Of a stretch of DNA of 38,162 bases, positions 1 through 7,168 are shown piece by piece (positions within the stretch are counted from its first letter, which is position 1; every line of letters starts with the position of its first letter). The DNA comes from an uncultured Bacteroides sp. (GTDB lineage: Bacteria; Bacteroidota; Bacteroidia; Bacteroidales; Bacteroidaceae). The notes under the pieces were generated by a model. It was given only the letters and a program-made list of their open reading frames with translations, did not search any database and had not been told where the DNA came from. The position numbers and the translations under genes were made by a program. The stretch spans positions 1-38,162 of the forward strand of contig CAJKXC010000020.1 of the NCBI GenBank assembly GCA_905203765.1, read 5' to 3'.

Positions 1-18
1 AGTCCGGGCTTTGCGCAT

Positions 19-52
19 AAAAAAAGGTTGTGCCAGCATTTTGACACAACCT
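19..52 (-). terminator. Intrinsic terminator of the left SusC/SusD unit
   Basis: Read on the minus strand, AGGTTGTG and CACAACCT form an 8-bp stem followed directly by a run of seven T. It lies about 115 bp past the left SusD stop codon, so the left unit probably ends here with only SusC and SusD. Confidence 0.7.
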
Positions 53-136
53 CTTGATTTTAATAATTAAGGAATATCCCTAATACGTAGACTTATCCCG
101 CTATTTTTAAGTAGAGTCCTAAGAAAAGGACTTTTT

Positions 137-161
137 CAGTATGCTCTTATTTAGCATACTG
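137..161. repeat. Perfect 9-bp stem-loop just after the left susD stop
   Basis: CAGTATGCT and AGCATACTG are exact inverted arms around a 7-nt loop, starting a few bases beyond the left SusD stop codon. No T-run follows on the minus strand, so it looks like a 3'-end stabilising hairpin rather than a terminator. That role is inference. Confidence 0.5.
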
Positions 162-166
162 CACTA

Positions 167-1813
167 CTATACTTTAGGAACCGAAATAATAGGATTGTTA
201 TCATCCTTAGAAATTCCCTGATTGTTGTTGATTTCATCTTCAGGAATCACCCACAAGAAGATTGGAGCTTCTGCCGGAAGATTAAATGCACAAACACTCG
301 GGAAGTTGGCACCAGTTCTATCCATCGGTTTCTTCAGACGCATTATATCATAGAATGAGAAGCCTTCTCCCCATAACTCGATACGGCGTTGGAACCAAAT
401 TTCATCCTGCACACCTTCCGGAGAAGATGCTGCGCATACATAAGAAGGATCACGATATGTCTTCACAAAGCTCTCAAGTACACTTTTACCTCCTGCTACA
501 TCTCCGCTCATGGCCAGACCTTCAGCTTTAATAAGAATCATCTCTTCTACACGCATCAACGGGAAGTCGCAAGCATTGGTAGAATTGTTGTATATATCCT
601 GATAAGCACCAAACTTAACATTAAGATAAGGAGCTTGCCAGCCCAACCATTCTGCAATATTGTAATTGTCACCTTGATAGTTTATTTCCCAAGTCCAATC
701 TACATGAGGTGTTTTCTTGGTAAAATCATATCCTACTATATCGCCTTTCTCATCGTAAATAGGATCTGCCAAAGCCCACCAGCCTTTACGAACATCAGTA
801 TCCGGTATTTCATCAAATAGCTTACTATTGATATAACGACCGGCATAACCCGGCGCATAACCGTTTCCGGTAAACGAACACATATGAGAAGGGAAGTTCA
901 ATATACCACTCTGCACGATGTCATTAGTTTCAGTCACAATGTTAGCCCAAATCCAAGAACTTGAAGAGCTGCTGTTGAAAGTAGGCACAGATACTTGTTC
1001 TTTGGTATAAGGAGTATATCCTGCCATAGCCTTATCGGCATCATCTGCAGCTGCTTTCCAGTTTTGCATCAGCAAGTTGGCACGTGCACGAAGACCATAA
1101 GCTACGTTGGCATTGATCTGGTCTTTATCGTTACGCTTGGCCGTCAGCAAAGAGACAGCTTCGTCCAAATCTTTCATGATGAGGTCGTACACCTCCTGAA
1201 CCGTTGCACGCGGGTTGTTGGCAACCTCTTCCGGTGTCATATCCTCTGTCAGGATAGGCACTGCCGGAGCTGTTTCATGTCCCTTGTATGTATACTGATA
1301 AATCTGTACCAGATTCAAATAAGACCAGGCACGGAAGCCTAAGGCTTGTCCGCGATATCCGTTAAGTGCTTCATCATCAGAGTTTGCTTTAGCTACTTTC
1401 AGGATGTCATTTGCCATTTTTATCTCATTATAGAACAGGTTCCAGAAGAAATAGGTATTTGCACCGGTATCCGTACGATCAGTCATCAGCAACTCAGATC
1501 TGTACCAGTTATAACCGGAGTTTTCAGACGGTATATCCATACCACTGGCATCCAACATCATACAGACGGATGCAAATCCGTAATCAAAGTGTGCCGTACC
1601 GCCATACCACTCGCCGATAGCGTTGTATTGAATAAGAGCTGATGACAAACCCATCACATCTGCATTCAGCTTAGCAGGATCTTTCGACTGTATCTCATCT
1701 TTTTGGCCGGATGTTATTGTGCCGCCCTCAGGAACTTCATCCAAATCACATGAGGTATTGCAGAACAGCAATGCCATAGTAGGCACAAGGTAAAAATATT
1801 TATATAGTTTCAT
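167..1813 (-). CDS. SusD-like (RagB/SusD family) surface lipoprotein, silent-side pair
   Basis: This 548-aa protein is a SusD-family substrate-binding lipoprotein that would cap its partner SusC transporter at the outer membrane. It has an N-terminal signal peptide with a lipidation cysteine at residue 22. The lipobox is slightly unusual (N-T-S-C), and acidic residues after the cysteine fit Bacteroides surface export. The TPR-like helical body and the C-terminal part with RIELWGEG and YDIMRLK motifs are typical of the family. It follows the left SusC by 19 bp on the same strand. In the orientation shown, the left SusC has no promoter or start, so this gene should be off or very low until the neighbouring segment inverts. 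The ligand cannot be read from sequence, and no glycoside hydrolase lies nearby. Confidence 0.9.
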   Translation of the reverse strand: MKLYKYFYLVPTMALLFCNTSCDLDEVPEGGTITSGQKDEIQSKDPAKLNADVMGLSSALIQYNAIGEWYGGTAHFDYGFASVCMMLDASGMDIPSENSGYNWYRSELLMTDRTDTGANTYFFWNLFYNEIKMANDILKVAKANSDDEALNGYRGQALGFRAWSYLNLVQIYQYTYKGHETAPAVPILTEDMTPEEVANNPRATVQEVYDLIMKDLDEAVSLLTAKRNDKDQINANVAYGLRARANLLMQNWKAAADDADKAMAGYTPYTKEQVSVPTFNSSSSSSWIWANIVTETNDIVQSGILNFPSHMCSFTGNGYAPGYAGRYINSKLFDEIPDTDVRKGWWALADPIYDEKGDIVGYDFTKKTPHVDWTWEINYQGDNYNIAEWLGWQAPYLNVKFGAYQDIYNNSTNACDFPLMRVEEMILIKAEGLAMSGDVAGGKSVLESFVKTYRDPSYVCAASSPEGVQDEIWFQRRIELWGEGFSFYDIMRLKKPMDRTGANFPSVCAFNLPAEAPIFLWVIPEDEINNNQGISKDDNNPIISVPKV

Positions 1814-1832
1814 ATTCTTCGCTTAGTTTAAA

Positions 1833-4800
1833 TTAGAATGTTAGTTTTATACCTCCTGAAAGTGTACGTACCGGAGAATATCTCATTGCATTTACACTTG
1901 AACTTGACTGACGCGGGTCGAGACCTTTCCGCTTGCTCAGCAATGCTACGTTATCAGCAGCAAAGTAAATGCGCAAGTTAGAGACTTCAAATTTGTTCAA
2001 CCATGACTTCGGCAAGGTATAGCCTACTGTAATATTAGTTAAATCCAAATAGTTGGAACTAATCAGGAAACGATCCGACGAGGCATTTGCATAGGTATCG
2101 GTATTACACAAACGAGGAATATTGCTATTGGAATTTGTAGAAGACCATGATTTCAGTATGTCTTTGTGCCAGTTCTGACCGGCAGAAGAAGCACTACCGT
2201 TGTGCATCAATGAAGCATAACCGCTATCATAAACGCGTCCGCCCAATTGGTATGCACAAGAAATAGAGAAATCAAAGCCATAAGCAGACACTGTAGTACC
2301 GAAACCACCATATACGGTAGGCAACATATCGCCTGTCTTATAACGGTCCGCCTTGTTCCATTCCGTAGTAGTTTCCTGGGTTATATTGCCATTGTCATCC
2401 TTCGTGTTTACGTAATAGAGAGCCTCTCCCTTCTCATTGACACCTGCATATTTGCGCAGATAGTATTGATACATGGATTCTCCTTCTTTATAAATAGTAG
2501 AACCGGAAATCAATTCACCGTTCAACTCAGGAGCCAACTCCAGAATCTTATTATTGATGAACGTTGCATTGGCAAATACATTCCACTGGATATTCTTATT
2601 GCTTATAATATCTGAGTTCAAATCGATTTCAACACCATTATTACGCATCGAACCGATATTCTTGGGATACACCGCATAACCGTTTGATGGAGATACCGGC
2701 ATATAGTACAGCATGTCGGTTGTTTTACGGCTGAAGTACTCGATGCTACCATTCAGCTTGTTCTTGAACAGATTGAAGTCGAAACCGGCATTGAATGAGT
2801 AAGATGTTTCCCAAGTAATGTCATCATTGCCCTTATAAGACATGCTGACTGCGAATTCACCATTGCTCTCCACTACATTATATTGATCTTGGTAAGGATA
2901 ATAGTTCTTAGTGCCATACACATCATTATACAGCAAATCGTCATTACCTTGGATACCGTAACTAACCTTGAGCTTCAAGAAATCAATCCAAGTCTGACTT
3001 TCCAGGAAGTTCTCTTTGCTCAGTACCCATGCACCACCAATAGAACCGAAGTTACCCCAACGATTCTCTTTTGCAAAACGAGAAGAAGCATCACGACGAT
3101 AAGAAGCACTGAAGATATACTTTCCATCATAATCATACTGGGCGCGTGCCAACCATCCCTCTGTAGAGTAGTTGTCAGTATATGAAGAGATAGAAGGATT
3201 CTTGATTGCATTGTCTATTTCTACAGTACCGGGATTGAATAACTTCTCTTTGCTCCCATTCAAATACTTATATTGGTAATCATAGTTTTCATGACCTACC
3301 AATAAGTCAATATTATGATTCCCAAACTGCTTGGTGTATGTCAACAACTCTTGCTGGTTGATGCTCATAGTACGGGTAGAACCGGCATAAACAATACCAC
3401 CTACCTTAGAGTACTGTCCATAATAAGCATTGTACAAACGGCTATAACGCGTATTGTCCACATCGATACCGACATTATAGGTAAACTTTAATCCGTCCCA
3501 TATATTAGCCGTAGCATACCATCTTCCGCTGAAAACATCTGCCAGATACTGGCGTTTGTCAAGTTCAACCATAGCAGCCGGATTAGAACCGCTCATCCAA
3601 GTTCTCTTGAAATTACCACCAATAGTGTTATCACCAAAATCATACACCGTGAAACCATTGCTGTCAACCCTGATAGACTGATCGGCATTTCTTGAATACA
3701 TAGGATAAATAGGTGCAATGTAGTTGGCGATATAGAATAAGTTGGCAGAAGAAGTTCCTGCGTAGCTGTCCTGACTTGCCGGAGACTGCATATCATAATT
3801 GGTATATGACATATTTGCGCCCACTTTCAGCCATTCTTTAGCTTGATAATCAGCCTTCACACGAGCCGTATAACGAGTAAAACCAGAACCGGCAATAAGA
3901 CCGGAATCATCCAGATAACCGGCAGACATATAATAGTTCAGTTTATCAGTAGCTCCGGAGATATTCACGTTGTATTCCTGGCGGAGGTTTCCGCTATCGA
4001 ACAGTTCATCATACCAATTGTCCGGCTTATAATAATAAGTACCATCCGAATAACCCAACGTTGCATTCGGATTCAATTTGCCATCCATCCCAATCATAGA
4101 TTCTCCGGTAGGCACTGTGTAAATCTGGTAACCGATACCACCATTACTATTAGTAGGCAAATATTGGTTAGCATAAGCATTGGCAACTTCAGCAGTCTTT
4201 CCAGCCGCAATTTGACTATTGTACATAGAAAGATAAGCCATTTCCAGATAGGTCCCAGGATTAGTCAATACATTATAATTAGGAACAGCGCGTGAGTTTG
4301 AGCCCCATTTTGCATCTACGTTCACTGTAGCTTTGCCAACACTACCTTTCTTAGTTGTAATCAGCACAACGCCGTTTGCACCACGAGCACCATACAAAGC
4401 GTTGGACGCTGCATCTTTCAATACGGTGGTTGATTCAATATCTGCTGTATTGATAGAAGACAAATCACCATCATAAGGAACACCATCCACGACATAAAGC
4501 GGAGCATTACCTGCAGCCATAGAACCAGTACCACGTACACGAATCTTGGCAGTAGAACCAGGCTGACCACCATTTGCACTCGTCATAACCTGTACACCAG
4601 CTACCGTACCAGACAATGCATTCGTAATGTTAGAAACTTGTCTTTTTTCAATCTTCTTGCTATCAATCACTGATGCCGAACCGGTAAAAGACGATTTTTT
4701 GGCTGTACCATAAGCCACTACCATTACTTCATCCAGCATCTCGCTGTTAGCACGCATGACAACCCTTACATTTGGTTTAATAGCTACTTCTTGAGTTTCC

Positions 4801-4838
4801 ATACCAATAAACGAAATTACCAAAGTCTTCGCAGAACT
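1833..4838 (-). CDS. 5'-truncated, silent SusC-like TonB-dependent transporter body
   Basis: It encodes the TonB box (DEVMVVAYG), the SusC-type plug with a GARGANGVVLITTKKG motif, and a complete C-terminal beta-barrel ending in an aromatic residue. It lacks a signal peptide and most of the carboxypeptidase-like N-terminal domain. Similarity to the complete SusC at 7169 begins exactly at codon 68 of that protein (S-S-A-K-T-L). Upstream of it the frame runs into a TAG at 4869-4871, and no usable ATG is present; a TTG at 4821-4823 would give a 996-aa protein without export signal. I therefore read it as an intact but headless cassette, not a decayed pseudogene. Inversion of 4800-7408 would add 67 codons in frame and give 1068 aa. 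The barrel sequence differs strongly from the right SusC, so the ligand probably differs. Confidence 0.88.
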   Translation of the reverse strand, partial: SSAKTLVISFIGMETQEVAIKPNVRVVMRANSEMLDEVMVVAYGTAKKSSFTGSASVIDSKKIEKRQVSNITNALSGTVAGVQVMTSANGGQPGSTAKIRVRGTGSMAAGNAPLYVVDGVPYDGDLSSINTADIESTTVLKDAASNALYGARGANGVVLITTKKGSVGKATVNVDAKWGSNSRAVPNYNVLTNPGTYLEMAYLSMYNSQIAAGKTAEVANAYANQYLPTNSNGGIGYQIYTVPTGESMIGMDGKLNPNATLGYSDGTYYYKPDNWYDELFDSGNLRQEYNVNISGATDKLNYYMSAGYLDDSGLIAGSGFTRYTARVKADYQAKEWLKVGANMSYTNYDMQSPASQDSYAGTSSANLFYIANYIAPIYPMYSRNADQSIRVDSNGFTVYDFGDNTIGGNFKRTWMSGSNPAAMVELDKRQYLADVFSGRWYATANIWDGLKFTYNVGIDVDNTRYSRLYNAYYGQYSKVGGIVYAGSTRTMSINQQELLTYTKQFGNHNIDLLVGHENYDYQYKYLNGSKEKLFNPGTVEIDNAIKNPSISSYTDNYSTEGWLARAQYDYDGKYIFSASYRRDASSRFAKENRWGNFGSIGGAWVLSKENFLESQTWIDFLKLKVSYGIQGNDDLLYNDVYGTKNYYPYQDQYNVVESNGEFAVSMSYKGNDDITWETSYSFNAGFDFNLFKNKLNGSIEYFSRKTTDMLYYMPVSPSNGYAVYPKNIGSMRNNGVEIDLNSDIISNKNIQWNVFANATFINNKILELAPELNGELISGSTIYKEGESMYQYYLRKYAGVNEKGEALYYVNTKDDNGNITQETTTEWNKADRYKTGDMLPTVYGGFGTTVSAYGFDFSISCAYQLGGRVYDSGYASLMHNGSASSAGQNWHKDILKSWSSTNSNSNIPRLCNTDTYANASSDRFLISSNYLDLTNITVGYTLPKSWLNKFEVSNLRIYFAADNVALLSKRKGLDPRQSSSSVNAMRYSPVRTLSGGIKLTF
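4800..4838 (-). repeat. Left inverted repeat of the invertible segment
   Basis: This 39-bp arm matches 7370-7408 in opposite orientation at 37 of 39 positions. The identical blocks are AGTTCTGCGAA (11 bp), ACTTTGGTA (9 bp) and TTTCGTTTATTGGTATG (17 bp), separated by single mismatches. Homology stops abruptly at 4838 on the segment side, as expected for a recombination site inside a coding sequence. Confidence 0.85.
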
Positions 4839-5120
4839 ACAAGATGCGTATATTGTTAATATACAGCGCTATACAAATTCAATAGTACTTGATGCTTTCA
4901 GCCTTACATCATTCAAATTGTATTTGAGAGAGGCTTTTGCAAATTATACTCTACCCGATTGTTACCTATTACGGAGATAATATATTAATATACAATGAGC
5001 TACATTCCCATGCTTATGCAACTTTGCCACATTAATAATGTACTTCTACTTTCTCAGGAAAGATATTTTCTACATATTTTATCAGTGAATTCAGCAGCTA
5101 CAAAAAAAGTTTTCCTACAT

Positions 5121-5226
5121 TTTACCCTCATACCCTCATAGATTCCCTGTATCCCTTTATTAATCGATGTTCCAGGTATGAGGGCAAGCCTGAGGGCAAC
5201 TATGAGGGTAAACTTTTACCCTCATA
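5121..5226. repeat. Cluster of TTTACCCTCATA repeats in both orientations
   Basis: TTTACCCTCATA occurs at 5121-5132 and 5215-5226, TACCCTCATA at 5131-5140, and the inverted forms TATGAGGG at 5177-5184 and TATGAGGGTAAA at 5201-5212. The last inverted copy and 5215-5226 form a near-continuous 12-bp palindrome with a 2-nt centre. The spaced, oriented copies look like protein-binding sites or a strong hairpin. Confidence 0.7.
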
Positions 5227-5331
5227 GCACTTTCTCTCTTCAGCCCTATGTTGAAGGTGTAAATGACTTGTGTTTGTTCTGTTCAGCATCCTTCTTTTTC
5301 CTTTTTATCCCTTATATTTGTTGACTGTCTA

Positions 5332-5419
5332 CTATTGTGAGCCTTTATATTTACTGTTGTAAACCTTTATATTTACTAACGTGGACAAAATAGCTCACTA
5401 ATGTGAACATCTTTCAGAT
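5332..5419. repeat. Four-unit direct repeat with exact 22-bp period
   Basis: Units start at 5332, 5354, 5376 and 5398. Their first 11 bases are CTATTGTGAGC, CTGTTGTAAAC, CTAACGTGGAC and CTAATGTGAAC. Units 1 and 2 also share CCTTTATATTTA. The 22-bp step is about two helical turns, so all copies face the same side of the DNA, as in protein-binding arrays. The array is between the recombinase stop and the silent susC, within the invertible segment. Confidence 0.7.
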
Positions 5420-5530
5420 GCAAGGGAAAAAGAACTGAAACAATAGGGAATAGGTTGATATAGCCCTGTCATTTATAAGAAGGAAGCATTACATTCAGAA
5501 CGAATATAACGCCTCTTCACCGACTCTTGG

Positions 5531-6721
5531 TCATTTCTTTTTTGCGGGGAACAGTGTTGAGTGGTTCTTTTCCAAATCACTGATTATTGTCATATCCATC
5601 ACATTAGTATATATTTGAGTGGTTTTTACGCTCCTATGTCCCAATAATTTCTGTACAGTAGTGATGTTTACACCATTATATATCAATAGCGTAGCATTGG
5701 TATGCCGAGCCGTGTGGAAAGAAATTTTCTTTGATAAACCAGCCAAACGAGTTATAACAATCAGTTCTTTGTTTACGTTGGAGTTTCCTTTCAAATGAAA
5801 AAAACTTTGGATATCATCTTGATATTTTTCGAGTATACGTAGCCCTTTCCCTTCGAAAAGAAGGTATAAGGGTAAGCGGACTTCCGTATTCGTTTTTATG
5901 GATTTGTATATCAACCAGGTCTCTTGGCGTATTTCAACGATGTTTTCCGGTGATAAACTCACAAAGTCGGAATACCTCATCCCTGCATAGCAACAAAACA
6001 GGAATGCATCCAGAGTGTGTTGAAGTTTAGCATATCTACCTACTAAGTCCAGTGTTTCCAATCTCTCTAACTCTTCCGGAACCAAATGCGTATGTTTGTT
6101 CTCAACAGTTTTAATCTTATACTTGCGGAAGGCGTACTTCTGTATTTCCATATAATCTTTGTTGATGGCAACATTTACTTGACGTTTCAGATGCTTCATA
6201 TGCTTGGCTATTGTATTTGTGTGGTAACCCCGCGATTGCAAGAAATGCTCAAACGAAGATATGAATTCAAATGTTAAGTCAGAAAAGGACACATCTTTTT
6301 TAAATTCCTGCAACAGTGCAAGTGTAGAGAGATGATTGCGTTTGGTACTCTCTTTTAGCGCAGAATTGGCTATTTCCTGCCTGAAGAAGGGTATAAAGGA
6401 TGTGCTGTTTTCACTTGTGCTCAAGACTTCTTTGAGTAAGTCCAAGGAAATACGTCTTCCTTGTTGCCACAATTCCAACTCTTTTTTTTCTATAGCCGCC
6501 ATATACTCATATATAACTCTGTTTAACGCATCTGCATTGGGGTGATTCCTTACGACAAGCTTCTTAGCATCCCATTGGTCCGGTCTCAAATAGACTTTGG
6601 TCGAAAAGTATTTCTTTTTTCGGTCCAAATAGGCTTCTACTTGTACTAATGCCATCCCCCTTTTATTAAGGTTCTTCTTCCTGTTGTATACCAGGTTGTA
6701 AATAATCTTACTCATATTCAT
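5531..6721 (-). CDS. Tyrosine site-specific recombinase (putative SusC-switch invertase)
   Basis: This 396-aa phage-integrase-family protein is of the Bacteroides type. It has an N-terminal arm-DNA-binding domain (about residues 5-90), a SAM-like core-binding domain (about 105-205) and a C-terminal catalytic domain. The full catalytic set is visible: R249 (AGMRYSDF), K276, H336 and R339 (HTARH), H362 (LGHRS) and the nucleophile Y371. The length is normal and the frame is open. It sits between the two inverted repeats and so would flip together with the promoter it controls. No directionality-factor gene is obvious. Position and family strongly suggest that it inverts 4800-7408, but action on other sites in the genome is not excluded. 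Confidence 0.9.
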   Translation of the reverse strand: MNMSKIIYNLVYNRKKNLNKRGMALVQVEAYLDRKKKYFSTKVYLRPDQWDAKKLVVRNHPNADALNRVIYEYMAAIEKKELELWQQGRRISLDLLKEVLSTSENSTSFIPFFRQEIANSALKESTKRNHLSTLALLQEFKKDVSFSDLTFEFISSFEHFLQSRGYHTNTIAKHMKHLKRQVNVAINKDYMEIQKYAFRKYKIKTVENKHTHLVPEELERLETLDLVGRYAKLQHTLDAFLFCCYAGMRYSDFVSLSPENIVEIRQETWLIYKSIKTNTEVRLPLYLLFEGKGLRILEKYQDDIQSFFHLKGNSNVNKELIVITRLAGLSKKISFHTARHTNATLLIYNGVNITTVQKLLGHRSVKTTQIYTNVMDMTIISDLEKNHSTLFPAKKK

Positions 6722-6757
6722 CGATTTTAATTAATACTATGAACAAATAAGACGATA

Positions 6758-6982
6758 TTATGTGCATTGTGAGAGCTGAATATGAATTAATATCTCTAAA
6801 AAGTGTCTTTTTGTGTTTATCTCCCGATTAACATTTAGGGCAAATACTCTCTCAACTTGTTGCAATAGGAATTTAATTTCTGCTTTTACCACCTCGTTTT
6901 TTAACCATTTTGTTTTAAAAAGTGTGTATATCTCGGAAAAACAAGAGAAGGAAGGCGATTCAGAGTGACAGAAAATGCGCAC
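6758..6982 (-). CDS. Doubtful small ORF, 74 aa, unknown
   Basis: A GTG-started 74-aa frame lies 36 bp upstream of the recombinase on the same strand. A TAA directly precedes the GTG, and no ribosome binding site is visible. The product is rich in Lys and hydrophobic residues with a predicted helical middle. The second half faintly recalls the C-terminal part of RteC-type regulators of Bacteroides elements, but the similarity is too weak to name it. It could be a small recombinase-accessory protein, a remnant, or a chance ORF. Confidence 0.2.
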   Translation of the reverse strand: MRIFCHSESPSFSCFSEIYTLFKTKWLKNEVVKAEIKFLLQQVERVFALNVNREINTKRHFLEILIHIQLSQCT

Positions 6983-7082
6983 TTATTTTGCTGTTACGGA
7001 TATAAAAAAGCTGTTGTTAAGCATAGAAATAAACAGGAAACTGACAAATTGATAGATTCGCAAGGTTTTTTCAACAAAACAG

Positions 7083-7112
7083 TTGTTCGTTTCAGTTTTA
7101 TTAATATATTTG
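7083..7112 (+). promoter_or_regulatory. Promoter of the active SusC/SusD unit, inside the invertible segment
   Basis: The box TATATTTG at 7105-7112 fits the Bacteroides -7 consensus TAnnTTTG. A weak -33 element (TTGT, 7083-7086) lies 18 bp upstream. The promoter points to the right SusC; after inversion it would point to the left one. Confidence 0.6.
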
Positions 7113-7168
7113 CATTTTGTTAGAGTAAAGAAACAATTAATGTAAAGTTAAACTTTAAGAGAGAATTT

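Larger units (their letters stand above)
4839..5530. other. 692-bp non-coding region between silent susC and the recombinase
   Basis: I see no credible gene here. The stretch is AT-rich and contains two repeat families annotated separately (TTTACCCTCATA cluster at 5121-5226, and a 22-bp-period array at 5332-5419). It lies inside the invertible segment, downstream of the recombinase. It may hold accessory recombinase sites or termination signals, but nothing in the sequence proves a role. Confidence 0.6.
6722..7168. other. 447-bp region between recombinase start and right susC
   Basis: This AT-rich stretch should contain the recombinase promoter (leftward), a doubtful small ORF (6758-6982, minus) and the rightward susC promoter with a leader of about 50 nt. 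I found no clear TAnnTTTG box for the recombinase. Confidence 0.5.

Noticed and set aside
137..161. Hairpin after left SusD as a terminator
   Set aside because: No T-run follows the stem on the minus strand; the hairpin at 19-52 with seven T is the better terminator.
1833..4823. Left SusC as a complete gene starting at TTG (4823)
   Set aside because: The product would lack signal peptide and N-terminal domain, and the homologous codons continue upstream to 4838, where similarity stops at the inverted repeat. A headless cassette explains this better.
5332..5419. CRISPR array or replication iterons
   Set aside because: Units are contiguous 22-mers with no unique spacers, only four and degenerate. 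No cas or replication-initiator gene is near.
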